Shown: positions 1 through 7,921 of the stretch, piece by piece
Numbering within the stretch: position 1 is the stretch's first letter
Layout of the letters: the number at the start of each line of letters is the position of its first letter
Assembly (NCBI RefSeq): GCF_011355085.1
Contig: NZ_VXCP01000022.1
Span: 62,001 to 126,000 of the forward strand
Length of the DNA stretch: 64,000 bases
Direction: 5' to 3'
From: Pseudomonas akapageensis
GTDB taxonomy: Bacteria > Pseudomonadota > Gammaproteobacteria > Pseudomonadales > Pseudomonadaceae
Made by a program: the position numbers and the translations under genes
The notes under the pieces: model-generated
What the model saw: only the letters and a program-made list of their open reading frames with translations
Database searches by the model: none
Told to the model about the DNA's origin: nothing

Positions 1-240
1 CTGCGACTTTTGCGTGAAGATCCGCGCCTCGATGGCTTTCCACACGCGCGGATGAACCCTTTGCTCAGCCAGGGGGGCTGTTAGCCCGATCAGCGTCTCC
101 TGCCATTTGGCGACCTCCGCCCTTAGTGCAGGATCTTCAAGCATGAGGCGTTCAAATCGCCGGCGAGCCGTGCTCGGCATCAGACCAATTGTGTAGTCTG
201 CGGCGAGCGCGCGACGCACTGAAGCAGATCGATAGTTCAT
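1..240 (-). CDS. Anti-sigma factor (N-terminal part, runs off window)
   Basis: The reading frame begins with ATG at 240, overlaps the stop of the upstream ECF sigma gene by 4 bp (ATGA), and stays open to the window edge, giving 80 residues. The start MNYRSASVRRALAADYTIGL followed by a Leu/Glu-rich helical stretch (RRRFERLMLEDPALRAEV) is typical of the cytoplasmic zinc-free anti-sigma domain of RskA/ChrR-like regulators. In that family this domain holds the sigma factor inactive, and a transmembrane helix and periplasmic C-terminal domain follow; those would lie outside the window. The ATGA overlap indicates translational coupling, as expected for a stoichiometric sigma/anti-sigma pair. Assignment rests on both sequence style and position; the membrane part is not seen. 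Confidence 0.8.
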   Translation of the reverse strand, partial: MNYRSASVRRALAADYTIGLMPSTARRRFERLMLEDPALRAEVAKWQETLIGLTAPLAEQRVHPRVWKAIEARIFTQKSQ

Positions 241-752
241 GATTCAAGACACCTGCGCAAACGCTCCATGCCTCTCCGTATCCAGGACTTGACCGATCCC
301 AGGGGAGCAGACATCTGCACGGCAAGTTCAGTGCATGAGAGGCCGTGAAAATAGGCGTTGGTAATGGCGGTCTTCTGCATATCGTCCAATGTTTCAATAC
401 AGCGTTTGAGCGCCATGGCCTGCCTGGCTGCCGACAGTTGTTCGGCTGCCTGGGGCGATTGGTCTTCCAGTGCCTGGATGAGGAATTCATTGACGGGCAC
501 TTCGCGGCGTTTGCGTAGTTGGTCAACCGCCAGGTTTCGCGTAATGCTGAGCATCCAGGTCAAAGGCTGTGACAGGCTCGTGTCATAGTCGGTGGCGTTG
601 TGCCAAATACGCACGAAGGCTTCTTGCACGACCTCTTCAGCCAGGTCCTTTTGTCCCAGGCACCGAAGTGCAACGGCAAGCAGGATTCCCGAGGTGGTCC
701 GATAGAGCGCCTCGAATGATTGCCGGCTGCCAAGCGAGCATTCTGCAAGCAA
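237..752 (-). CDS. ECF RNA polymerase sigma factor (SigK/ECF19-like)
   Basis: About 171 residues with sigma region 2 (AEEVVQEAFVRIWHNA, residues about 39-54) and region 4 with an HTH (LSCTELAVQMSAPLGSVKSW), the size expected for an extracytoplasmic-function sigma factor. The boundary given is the first conventional start (TTG at 752). A strong GGAGGT lies at 791-796, and the frame stays open up to two ATC codons just after it (783-788); adding about 12 residues (ITTADPDQLRR) would match the usual N-terminus of the family, so a rare ATC start is possible. It is followed by its anti-sigma gene and preceded by a fasciclin gene, the arrangement known for SigK-type modules. It probably directs transcription of its own operon. 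Confidence 0.9.
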   Translation of the reverse strand: MLAECSLGSRQSFEALYRTTSGILLAVALRCLGQKDLAEEVVQEAFVRIWHNATDYDTSLSQPLTWMLSITRNLAVDQLRKRREVPVNEFLIQALEDQSPQAAEQLSAARQAMALKRCIETLDDMQKTAITNAYFHGLSCTELAVQMSAPLGSVKSWIRRGMERLRRCLES

Positions 753-913
753 TCTGCGCAGTTGATCAGGATCGGCAGTAGTGATGATTGACCTCCAGAG
801 GATCGCCGTGGTGGTCTGAATTGACGGCGCCCGCTCGCCATCTGCTCTAGTTATAGCGTTGATCTTGCGAACTTGGGCGCTGCCGTCGCTATGACCGCAG
901 CGCCCGGTGCCGT

Positions 914-1507
914 CTAGTTCTTTGGCATCAGTACTTTGTCGATGACCTGGATCACGCCATTGGACTGTGTCACGTCATAGGTGCTGATGTCGGCAATGCT
1001 GCCTTTCTCGTCTTTGATCACGATGTTGTGCGGGCCATTCATCGACAGCCAAAGCTTGCCGCCGCTGACGGTGGTCAATTCGGTTTTACCTCCACCGGCT
1101 TTGATTCGTTTGGTCAGTTCCATCATATCCAGGTTACCGGCGACCACATGGTAGGTCAGGATGTGCGTGAGAGTGGCTTTGTTCTCGGGTTTGAGGAGCG
1201 TGTCGACCGTACCTGCCGGCAATGCAGCGAATGCAGTGTTGACGGGGGCAAAAACGGTGAAAGGGCCTTTGCCTTTGAGGGTGTCGACCAGACCGGCGGC
1301 TTTGACGGCGGCGACAAGGGTAGTGTGGTCCGCCGAATTCACCGCGTTATCCACGATATCCCGGGTTGGCATCATGCTTTGCCCGCCAACAATCACGCTT
1401 TGGTGAGGCATGTCCGCCGCTTGAGCGGTGGTCAAGGCGAAGCCGCCTGAAATGGCCAGGCTCAGCAGGCTGGCGATCAGTGGGGCTTTAATCGAAGTGC
1501 GCTTCAT
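914..1507 (-). CDS. Exported fasciclin (FAS1) domain protein
   Basis: 197 residues. The first 31 form a Sec signal peptide ending at AQA-ADM. The rest is one FAS1 domain with its two typical blocks (FTVFAPVNTAFAALP near residue 83 and LTHILTYHVVAGNL near 113). FAS1 proteins are secreted or surface adhesion modules; in mycobacteria MPT70/MPT83 are FAS1 proteins controlled by the SigK/RskA pair. Here the gene is directly upstream of an ECF sigma/anti-sigma pair on the same strand (gap about 120 bp), so it is the likely main target and part of the same operon. The start is supported by AAGGAG 8-9 bp upstream of ATG 1507. Confidence 0.9.
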   Translation of the reverse strand: MKRTSIKAPLIASLLSLAISGGFALTTAQAADMPHQSVIVGGQSMMPTRDIVDNAVNSADHTTLVAAVKAAGLVDTLKGKGPFTVFAPVNTAFAALPAGTVDTLLKPENKATLTHILTYHVVAGNLDMMELTKRIKAGGGKTELTTVSGGKLWLSMNGPHNIVIKDEKGSIADISTYDVTQSNGVIQVIDKVLMPKN

Positions 1508-1558
1508 GATGATGACTCCTTTGCGTATGGAGCGGCCAGAATTTCTGTCCGTGCTTCA

Positions 1559-1586
1559 TATACGGATGAGGTCATCGATCGGATGC
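1559..1586 (-). promoter_or_regulatory. Candidate ECF-type promoter of the fasciclin operon
   Basis: On the minus strand a GCATCC hexamer (1581-1586) is followed after 16 bp by CGTATA (1559-1564), about 50 bp before the fasciclin start. SigK-like ECF sigma factors use a -35 of the CATCC type and a -10 beginning CG, so the spacing and sequence fit. The assignment is by eye and not tested. Confidence 0.45.
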
Positions 1587-1720
1587 AGGATCGGTAAAAT
1601 TATTTCGAGAACGGCAAGCGAGGTTGTCGTGTTGGAGAAAAACACAGGCCCGGCCATTGTCTCCGGCGTTTGGCGTGCAGGGTGCTAGATTGGAAGAGGG
1701 CACCCTCAGGAGAAAACCAG

Positions 1721-2110
1721 ATGATCGCTGATGCTCTGGATGCGGCGAGTTATGTTGAGTGCTACGCGTCGATCGAAAGCCCGCAAGTGCGGGAAGCGTT
1801 TTGCATGCTGGTGGGTACCATTGCCGCGATGAAGTGGCATAACTGCGCGCCCAACCCTCGGGGGGAGTTGAAGCGGTCCATTGGCATATTTTCGGTGGCG
1901 GATGGCACTTGTCCCTTCAGCTTTGTGGCCAATCATAATTGGCTGCTGTTTCATTTCCGGCTGCCGGCTTTCAAGGGCGTGCATTGCTCGATCAAAACGC
2001 TGCACGCAGAGTTCGGTGAAGTCGATGAGAGGATCGACGGGGAGTGGACCATCAAATTGCGTTCGGTCGATGATATACGGCGCTTGCTGCGCATCATTGA
2101 TATTTCCTGA
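1721..2110 (+). CDS. Hypothetical protein
   Basis: 129 residues from ATG 1721, chosen because AGGAGA lies about 8 bp upstream; a longer frame from 1670 has no ribosome site. The protein is soluble, with no signal peptide or membrane segment, and has a compact alpha/beta look (WTIKLRSVDDIRRLLRIIDIS at the C-terminus). I do not recognise the family. It stands alone between the divergent fasciclin operon and a small minus-strand gene. Confidence 0.7.
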   Translation: MIADALDAASYVECYASIESPQVREAFCMLVGTIAAMKWHNCAPNPRGELKRSIGIFSVADGTCPFSFVANHNWLLFHFRLPAFKGVHCSIKTLHAEFGEVDERIDGEWTIKLRSVDDIRRLLRIIDIS

Positions 2111-2144
2111 CCTTGTACCTGGCAGGCCCGGGCCGAGCGAAGTT

Positions 2145-2240
2145 TCACAGCCAGCGCAGGAATGCCAGGCAAGTCGCGTAGCCGCTCCCGAGAATCACAC
2201 CGACAAGCACAACCAGATAAGCCAATGAGCGTTCAGGCAT
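2145..2240 (-). CDS. Putative 31-residue single-pass membrane protein
   Basis: A short frame from ATG 2240 to TGA 2145 encodes MPERSLAYLVVLVGVILGSG and then YATCLAFLRWL. Residues 6-27 make one convincing hydrophobic helix with a positively charged start and an Arg-Trp end, and AGGTGA precedes the start by about 6 bp. The architecture is that of small inner-membrane proteins. It fills an otherwise empty 286-bp gap. No family is recognised; expression is unproven. Confidence 0.45.
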   Translation of the reverse strand: MPERSLAYLVVLVGVILGSGYATCLAFLRWL

Positions 2241-2396
2241 TACTTCACCTAGAGGTATCAAGGAGGTGGAACAATCCGTTCGAGTTGTTTGAGCTTAGTT
2301 CGTTTTCTTGTTTTCGCATCACCTGCATCCGCTTATAAGGATTCGTCCTGAACTGGCATAGTGATACAGTCGCCCTTTCCAAAATGAGGGGGCAGC

Positions 2397-2747
2397 ATGC
2401 GAGTATTGATTGGGGCGCTGGCAGTGGCACTGCTGGCCGGGTGCGCGGGATCGACGATGGAAGCGGCTCGCCACAATAGCCCAACCAGGATTTTTACCTC
2501 CAACAAGGCAGAAAACGTGGTCGCCCAGTGCGTCCAGTTCGCCTGGCAGGATGAGTCGGTGTTCGGTGTCGATGCCGGTGCATTCCTGGAGCCACGCAAG
2601 TCTGGCGGCTTCACTGTCTACACCACCGGTGCTGAATCCTTTGCCGATGTCCAGGGCGGTGCATCCGGCACTAACGTCAACTATTATGCAGCTTTGGATA
2701 ACTGGATTGCTCAGCGCAGGCTCGCGGCATTGGCGACCTGCATGTAG
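2397..2747 (+). CDS. Putative lipoprotein
   Basis: 116 residues with a lipoprotein signal peptide (MRVLIGALAVALLAGCAG; lipobox LLAGC, lipidated Cys at residue 16). The start ATG 2397 is preceded by AGGGGG. The mature part contains a VVAQCVQFAWQDE block and ends with two further cysteines; the family is not recognised. Asp does not follow the Cys (it is Ala), so outer-membrane sorting would be expected by the +2 rule. Monocistronic by position. Confidence 0.75.
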   Translation: MRVLIGALAVALLAGCAGSTMEAARHNSPTRIFTSNKAENVVAQCVQFAWQDESVFGVDAGAFLEPRKSGGFTVYTTGAESFADVQGGASGTNVNYYAALDNWIAQRRLAALATCM

Positions 2748-2860
2748 ACCTGAACTCAGTCCTGAACTGCCAGGAAATTCCCGAGCCACCGGAAACCAGC
2801 CCGCTCTCGGCCTACACTGATTGCCTCACACCGACAGAACCCTACCGAAAAGGTACAGCC

Positions 2861-3289
2861 ATGAAAGTCAGTGCTCGCAACGTGTTCAAAGGAACGGTCA
2901 GCAAACTGCAGGAGGGTGCGGTCAATGCCGAGGTCTCCTTGACCCTGTCCGGTGGCAACGTGCTGGTGGCGGTCGTCACCCTGCAAAGTGTCAAAAGCCT
3001 CGGCATTGCCGTCGGTAAGGAAGCCGTCGCCCTGATCAAGGCACCATGGGTCATGCTGATGACCGAATCCAGCGACATCCGCCTCTCGGCCCGCAACTGC
3101 CTGGAAGGCAAGGTCACCAGCGTGACCGACGGCGCAGTCAACGCCGAAGTGGTGCTGCGCCTGGACGGAGGCGCTGAAGTCTACTCAATCGTGACCCGCG
3201 AAGCCGTCACCGAACTCGGACTGGCTCCTGGCGTCAGTGCCACGGCGGTGATCAAGGCTTCGCATATCATTCTCGGCGTGCCGGCTTGA
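2861..3289 (+). CDS. Tandem Mop-domain molybdate-binding protein (molbindin)
   Basis: 142 residues made of two Mop/TOBE repeats of about 70 residues each: both start with a SARN(V/C) motif (SARNVFKGTV at 4-13, SARNCLEGKV at 76-85), continue with a V(D/S)GAVNAEV-like block and end with a K(A)(P/S)(W/H)-(V/I)(I/M)L segment. Di-Mop proteins assemble into hexamers that bind molybdate or tungstate oxyanions in the cytoplasm. No modABC transporter is adjacent, so it is probably a storage or homeostasis protein. Molybdenum-cofactor genes lie in the same window at 37.7-41.5 kb. A strong terminator follows it. Confidence 0.9.
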   Translation: MKVSARNVFKGTVSKLQEGAVNAEVSLTLSGGNVLVAVVTLQSVKSLGIAVGKEAVALIKAPWVMLMTESSDIRLSARNCLEGKVTSVTDGAVNAEVVLRLDGGAEVYSIVTREAVTELGLAPGVSATAVIKASHIILGVPA

Positions 3290-3335
3290 ATTGAAATTCA
3301 TGAAGATGGCCCAGACTTCGGATTTGGGTCGCAAT

Positions 3336-3370
3336 AGCTCGGTAGATCCTTGATCTACCGAGCTTTTTTT
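3336..3370 (+). terminator. Rho-independent terminator after the molbindin gene
   Basis: A perfect 13-bp stem (AGCTCGGTAGATC / GATCTACCGAGCT) with a CTT loop is followed by seven or more T residues. It separates the molbindin transcript from the tRNA gene. Confidence 0.9.
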
Positions 3371-3531
3371 GCTGATGGCGCAAAATTTTGTCCAGCATTG
3401 GGCCTTGCTTCATCCGGCTTGGGTGTATATATTCGACGCCTTGTCACGTCGGTGCGCGAGCTGCCTAATCGTTATTAGCGCGTTTGCCCCCAAAGGTTGG
3501 AAAACCTGCCTGACTCGCTTGCAGCGCTACC

Positions 3532-3617
3532 GCCCGGATGGCGAAATTGGTAGACGCAAGGGACTTAAAATCCCTCGTTCTTTGAACGTGCCGGTTCGAC
3601 CCCGGCTCCGGGCACCA
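3532..3617 (+). tRNA. tRNA-Leu (anticodon UAA)
   Basis: 86-nt cloverleaf with acceptor GCCCGGA pairing TCCGGGC, a D arm GCGAAATTGGTAGACGC, an anticodon stem AGGGA/TCCCT with loop CTTAAAA (anticodon TAA), a long class II variable arm (CGTTCTTTGAACG) and T arm CCGGTTCGACCCCGG. The 3' CCA is encoded. The long variable arm and the anticodon identify tRNA-Leu reading UUA/UUG. No integrated element is visible at its 3' end. Confidence 0.97.
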
Positions 3618-3625
3618 AACAAAAT

Positions 3626-3668
3626 CAAGGGCTTGCACGAGATATCTCATGCAGGCCCTTGTTGTTTC
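3626..3668 (+). terminator. Terminator downstream of tRNA-Leu
   Basis: CAAGGGC and GCCCTTG pair around an inner region with TGCA/TGCA, giving a strong hairpin 9 bp after the tRNA, followed by TTGTTT. It is the probable 3' end of the tRNA transcript. Confidence 0.75.
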
Positions 3669-3977
3669 CGGTCTGCAATTCACTTCCTAGGGGTAACTTT
3701 TTACCATTCCTCTGGCGGATGTACTGCCGGGTCATTACGACTGTCGTCCGGGCTGTTCGACCGTCCAGCAGCTGCAGAGAGTTCGACGGCGCCTGCATCG
3801 TCCAGGCTGGCAGTGCCGTGGCTTTGGACGCGTCGCCGCTACCAGCGGCACTGTAGGTGCCTGCAATGCGCAGCTGCTGCTTGCCAGTAGTCTGTGCGGG
3901 GAGTTCGTTAGTCTAAATCGCCCAGAGAACAGGCAACCAAATAAACTAACTAGATAAAAGAATTAGCAAACAGTCCG
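3669..3977. other. Intergenic stretch, no gene recognised
   Basis: About 310 bp between the tRNA terminator and the pyruvyltransferase-like gene. Open frames here have no ribosome site and no recognisable protein. The last 80 bp are clearly AT-rich, like the patch that follows. Confidence 0.5.
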
Positions 3978-4778
3978 CTAGATTGATGGAAATGCTGATA
4001 TGAGGCCATGCTGTAAGGCCTCAAGACCTGGCCGGTGGTAATCCTCCATATAGCCATCCACAGACCATGATTGAGCGTCAAGTATCTCTTGTGGCGTTAC
4101 CGGACTATGGTCGAATAGGCCAAAGCTCGAATAGTAGTCATGGAACTTGAACTCCCATTCTCTACTACGTTCCAGGCTAAGCCAATGATTGGGAACGCCG
4201 AATGAGTCAGCCACGATCAGTCCGTGCAAGCTGGATGACAACACGAAATCGCAGGAAGCGATCTCCTCAAGAACTTGTTTGACCGGAGAAAACACGTTGA
4301 TGATCCGTGCCTTGGGGATCATCGATTGAAGTGCAGCAATCTCGGGGGAGTTGTGATGGCAGAAGTGTGGAATCAACCCCACGCTGATTTTCCTGGAGGT
4401 GGGTTTTCGGATTACCCAAGGCGAAAGCAGGCCTGGATCGCCCATCACAGGCTGGCTCTTCAAATTCTGGATTTGGACCTTGCACATCAGCCCACGTACA
4501 GCATGGTAGTGGTGCCGCCCCGAGAATACATAATCCGGTGAGCCGGATCCCGTGCCCCAGATATGCAGCTTGCGCGGGATTCCCCATCTTCTGGCTTTCT
4601 TTTCCCGATTCAGAACACTGCCGACTGCGACCATATCCGCATGCTTGATGTCGGAATGAACGACCTTGCGGCCAGAAAACACTTCAACCAGATTGGCCGA
4701 CAGGTAATCGCCAAAATTCTGCTTGCCAGCATCCTTGTGCCCGCGTCCACGGCACCAGTACAGCTTGATAGGTTTCAT
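3978..4778 (-). CDS. Polysaccharide pyruvyl transferase family protein
   Basis: 266 residues. The N-terminus has the family pattern of a conserved NFGDYLSANLV loop (residues about 22-32), a central VGLIPHFCHH block and the diagnostic C-terminal SSSLHGLIVADSFGVPN (about 182-198), as in CsaB/WcaK-type enzymes that transfer pyruvyl ketals to surface polysaccharides. At 266 residues it is shorter than many members (about 300-380). Base composition is lower in GC than the flanks, and the upstream coding segment on the same strand looks decayed, so this may be a leftover of a horizontally acquired exopolysaccharide locus. The substrate cannot be inferred. Confidence 0.8.
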   Translation of the reverse strand: MKPIKLYWCRGRGHKDAGKQNFGDYLSANLVEVFSGRKVVHSDIKHADMVAVGSVLNREKKARRWGIPRKLHIWGTGSGSPDYVFSGRHHYHAVRGLMCKVQIQNLKSQPVMGDPGLLSPWVIRKPTSRKISVGLIPHFCHHNSPEIAALQSMIPKARIINVFSPVKQVLEEIASCDFVLSSSLHGLIVADSFGVPNHWLSLERSREWEFKFHDYYSSFGLFDHSPVTPQEILDAQSWSVDGYMEDYHRPGLEALQHGLISAFPSI

Positions 4779-5100
4779 TACTCAAAAAGCCTTGACGGTG
4801 TGACTGAAAAATCAATAGATCGAATAACATTGCCGACCCAGCCCCGTAAGATACAGCGTTACGCCGATACTGCAATGCCCAGGGGAACAGTTTGCTGAGG
4901 AAGTAGAGTGGTTGCGAATTGAAGCAGTAGCTCTTTTCAACGAGTTCAACTAATACCAGCTTCAATCTCTTGGTGGGCCGGCGCTTCAACTGTGTTGATA
5001 GTTTTGAAAGGGAAGTATGCTCGGTCACCAGGACGCTAGCAGACTCAAGTGGAAGACCACTGCTGGATAAATGCTGCACCGGTACCCGCCGAACGGTCAC
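4779..5100 (-). pseudogene. Decayed coding segment upstream of the pyruvyltransferase gene
   Basis: From a GTG at 5100 the minus strand reads a protein-like stretch (for example LKRRPTKRLKLVLVELVEKS, then FNSQPLYFLSKLFPWALQYR). That frame runs on without a stop into the pyruvyltransferase gene in the wrong frame. A second frame takes over near 4845 and reads GWVGNVIRSIDFSVTPSRLFE to a TAA at 4778-4780, exactly abutting the ATG of the next gene, as a genuine upstream operon gene would. The simplest reading is a truncated, frameshifted surface-polysaccharide gene. No ribosome site or family is recognised, so confidence is low. Confidence 0.35.
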
Positions 5101-5128
5101 GTAATTTGATGCAGGTGGGGGAGATAGT

Positions 5129-5485
5129 CTACTGGTGGGATTTGACTGAAATCCTGGAGTACGTTGCGCTATCAGTTGTGGCGATCAGGCTGCGCCCATC
5201 CTTGAATTTTGCGTAGAAGGTCACTTCCTTTTCCTTGCTGCATAGCATCAAGCCCGCAACCAGACCAACTGGTCCCAGGAGCAAGGCTCCTGCCAATCCC
5301 CACCGAACAGCGCTGTGGCTATTGTTTACTATCTGCTCATCCGCAGCCTCCAGCTCCGCAATTCGCGAAATGGGAATTTTTCGCTCGCGAGAAGGTTGCA
5401 AGGTGGATTTCAGGGTGAAGATTCCACCCTCGAATTTGGCGTCGCCTGCCTGAAAATCTCCGGATTTGACCACTATTCTTGACAT
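5129..5485 (-). CDS. Hypothetical protein with a hydrophobic hairpin
   Basis: 118 residues from ATG 5485, preceded by GGGAGA; an earlier in-frame ATG at 5503 lacks a site. Residues about 60-82 (WGLAGALLLGPVGLVAGLML) are a glycine-rich hydrophobic segment flanked by polar, beta-rich sequence (KEVTFYAKFKDGRSLIATTD), which resembles small cytosolic/membrane proteins of unknown function that detect or bind at the membrane. Monocistronic, divergent from the small plus-strand genes to its right. Confidence 0.75.
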   Translation of the reverse strand: MSRIVVKSGDFQAGDAKFEGGIFTLKSTLQPSRERKIPISRIAELEAADEQIVNNSHSAVRWGLAGALLLGPVGLVAGLMLCSKEKEVTFYAKFKDGRSLIATTDSATYSRISVKSHQ

Positions 5486-5652
5486 GTCGTGTCTCCCTTG
5501 CATGAAGTTGATCTCTGTTACTGGGCGCCATTGGCTGCGGAGTCAATGGTATTGCGACAAAGGGGCTGCCTGGCGATCACCGGCAGTCTCCGTGATGGCG
5601 TGAGCGGGATTGGTATGCCTTACTAATGCGTGAATTTCAGAGGAGTGCAGTG

Positions 5653-5889
5653 ATGACTGAGCGCCATTTGGATCACGTTGAAACGCTATCGAACGGCTGC
5701 ACGATTCAGGTAAAGGCCAAAATACTGAGAGATGGTTCTCTGCAGATGTTCGTCGGTGTGTACAACCCGGACGGCACCCCTGTAGCCGAGAATGACCACC
5801 CGGCGCCGGATCATCTGGACATGGAGGGCGCTTTTGACTGGGGTATCGATATGGCACGAAGTATCGGGAATCGTCATACGCCTCAGTAG
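5653..5889 (+). CDS. Small hypothetical protein
   Basis: 78 residues from ATG 5653, which has AGAGGAG 9 bp upstream; an earlier in-frame ATG at 5626 is less well placed. The protein is acidic and soluble with a C-terminal FDWGIDMARSIGNR helix. The family is not recognised. First of three consecutive small plus-strand genes with similar spacing; its C-terminal pattern (hydrophobic-Gly-Ile-x-x-Ala) loosely resembles that of the next gene, hinting at a common fold. Confidence 0.7.
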   Translation: MTERHLDHVETLSNGCTIQVKAKILRDGSLQMFVGVYNPDGTPVAENDHPAPDHLDMEGAFDWGIDMARSIGNRHTPQ

Positions 5890-5990
5890 GGATTCCCCAG
5901 GCATGGGGATCCTGGCCAGAGTTGCATGATGGCAATTTGTACGCTATTTCTGGATTTCCCGGCGCGTGCCAGATTTCAAGGAAGAGTGAA

Positions 5991-6236
5991 ATGAGCGTGA
6001 TGGTAGAGCGGCCTTATCCCGTGGATTTCGTCCACCCGAACGGGAAAAGAGCGAAGATCGACTTTATCTGGGGTATGCCCGACAACCCTGCACCAGTAGG
6101 CATTCGTGTCTGGGGGAGGGAGGGGCACGACGATATTTTGCTTGCCAGGGAAAGTTGGTCCTGGAAGAGCTTTGATGAAGCATTGAGGCGTGGAATCAGG
6201 CTGGCTACGAATTGGTGCGAGCGCGGTAACGCGTAG
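5991..6236 (+). CDS. Small hypothetical protein
   Basis: 81 residues from ATG 5991, preceded by AAGGAAGAG; upstream in-frame ATG 5922 has no site. Soluble, tryptophan-rich (FIWGM, RVWGREG, ESWSWKSF) with a C-terminal helix DEALRRGIRLATNW. Family not recognised. Part of a run of small hypothetical genes. Confidence 0.65.
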   Translation: MSVMVERPYPVDFVHPNGKRAKIDFIWGMPDNPAPVGIRVWGREGHDDILLARESWSWKSFDEALRRGIRLATNWCERGNA

Positions 6237-6400
6237 CGGCGAGGGTGGGGTTTAGTGCAACAGAGGTGGTGAATCGGCCGCCTGGCAAGCTCAGGCACTT
6301 CTCCCTGCAAGTGCGTCCTCCATGATCGGGTGGTGGCAATTTGAGATCATATGGGGTAATTGTGTCCTGTCCGGCATGGAGCCGGCTCAAGGAGAAATGA

Positions 6401-6613
6401 ATGACTTCCGAACTCCGTCTGGCTGCGATCGAGCATTTGTTGGCAGCTTTACTCACCGAAGCTTCACGCAGTGGCGTGAACATTGTCGCCGTCAATTCCC
6501 GCGCCACTTCGTCTTTGCTGAGTAGTGATGGCCCGGATGGGCCGATTCAGAAATCACAAGCGATTGAAGCCTTGGGCGAGATCATGCAGCTCCAGGGGGC
6601 AAGGGAAATCTGA
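6401..6613 (+). CDS. Small hypothetical protein
   Basis: 70 residues from ATG 6401, with AAGGAG 7-8 bp upstream. Predicted mostly helical and soluble (LRLAAIEHLLAALLTEAS). No family recognised. Last of the small-gene run; followed by about 270 bp with no gene before the universal stress gene. Confidence 0.65.
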   Translation: MTSELRLAAIEHLLAALLTEASRSGVNIVAVNSRATSSLLSSDGPDGPIQKSQAIEALGEIMQLQGAREI

Positions 6614-6881
6614 TCGGCTACACTGAGTTCGCAGCCTGGGTCACGCTTGGCCTCCATCGGACTTGACGCTCAAGGCATTCGCGCCAAATTTTTGCTTTTT
6701 GGAATAGTGTGGCGCGTACATTCGATTGCCAGGGCGACTCGTCCTGCGCGCGTTGATTGAATGCAGGCGTATATTGGTATTGTCAATCCGGGAAGTTGAG
6801 GCGATAGAAAGTCGCCAAGGATTTTGCGAACGAGAGAGTCAGGGGTAACTGACGGGTAACCCAAAATGCTGGAGGTGCGAC

Positions 6882-7784
6882 ATGAGCCAATATCAACGCC
6901 TCTTCCTGATTGTCGGCCCCACCATGCGTCACACGCCGGCGATGGAGCGGGCAGTCGCACTTGCCAAAGCCACTGGCGCGGTGCTGCATATCTCGGTATT
7001 CATCGAAGACGTCGACATTTTGGGATTGATGAGCGGGGATGAACAATTTCGCGAGATCTGTCAGCAGGAGAACCAGAAGTGGCTCCAGGATGAAGCCCAA
7101 CTGATCCGCGGAAATGGCGTTACGGTGACCACCGAAGTTGTATTGGCTCGCGATGTACTGCAAGAAATCCTTCAGCATGTGACGGACTTGCAACCGGATC
7201 TGGTTATCAAGGACGTCCACCACGAATCAGCACTCAAACGGGTATTTGTCACGCCGCTGGATTGGCATTTGTTGCGCGATTGCCCGGTTGCCGTACATCT
7301 GGTCAGCGAAGTCCGCTGTCCTCTTCCGCGAGTGGTAGTGGCAGCAGTGGACCTGTCGCATCCTGACCACCAGATCGTTGCCATCAATGATCGAATCATC
7401 CTGGCCGCGCATCGGATGGCAATGCAGTGCAATGCAGAACTGCATCTGCTGCATGCCTTCGATCCATCGCAAACACATATCTCGGATGCCGGTGCCGGCG
7501 CCGTGACGATGCCAGGCTTCAGCAACGACGTGCGTCGTTCACTGCATACGTCCTTCATTGCGTTGGCTGACAGCTACCGCGTCCCTTCTGAACGACAACA
7601 CTTCATTGAAGGGGCGCCAACCAAAGTGATGTCCGACTTCGCAGCCCACAGTCGAGCCGATGTGATCATTATGGGAAACACGCATCGAAAAGGGCTGCAC
7701 AAGCTGATTGGCAGCACTACAGAGCACGTCCTGTATCAAGTGCCGTGCAATGTTTTGGCAATAAAGGCACAAGTGGATCAGTAA
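6882..7784 (+). CDS. Tandem universal stress protein (UspE-like)
   Basis: 300 residues formed by two Usp domains (about 1-140 and 150-300), the UspE architecture. Domain 1 carries the VGPT start and the LVIKDVHHESALKRVF block typical of UspE first domains. Domain 2 ends with a nucleotide-binding type loop MGNTHRKGLHKLIGSTTEHV and CNVLAIKA. Usp proteins are cytoplasmic and help survival under starvation, oxidative or anaerobic stress. The start ATG 6882 has TGGAGGTG upstream. No operon partner is obvious; the following membrane gene begins 137 bp later. Confidence 0.9.
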   Translation: MSQYQRLFLIVGPTMRHTPAMERAVALAKATGAVLHISVFIEDVDILGLMSGDEQFREICQQENQKWLQDEAQLIRGNGVTVTTEVVLARDVLQEILQHVTDLQPDLVIKDVHHESALKRVFVTPLDWHLLRDCPVAVHLVSEVRCPLPRVVVAAVDLSHPDHQIVAINDRIILAAHRMAMQCNAELHLLHAFDPSQTHISDAGAGAVTMPGFSNDVRRSLHTSFIALADSYRVPSERQHFIEGAPTKVMSDFAAHSRADVIIMGNTHRKGLHKLIGSTTEHVLYQVPCNVLAIKAQVDQ

Positions 7785-7921
7785 ATCTATGGATTCTGAG
7801 AAGTGAACCGGCATAGGCGGCCGGGTTCCGAGCTTGTTGATGCAAATATTAATATGTATCATTTGTTTTCAACCTCGGGAGGCAGGGAACGCATCGCCCA
7901 TACAACAATAAGGTCAAGGCA

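Noticed and set aside
3369..3890. A 173-codon plus-strand frame across the tRNA-Leu gene
   Set aside because: It runs through the tRNA and its terminator, has no ribosome site and no protein-like pattern.
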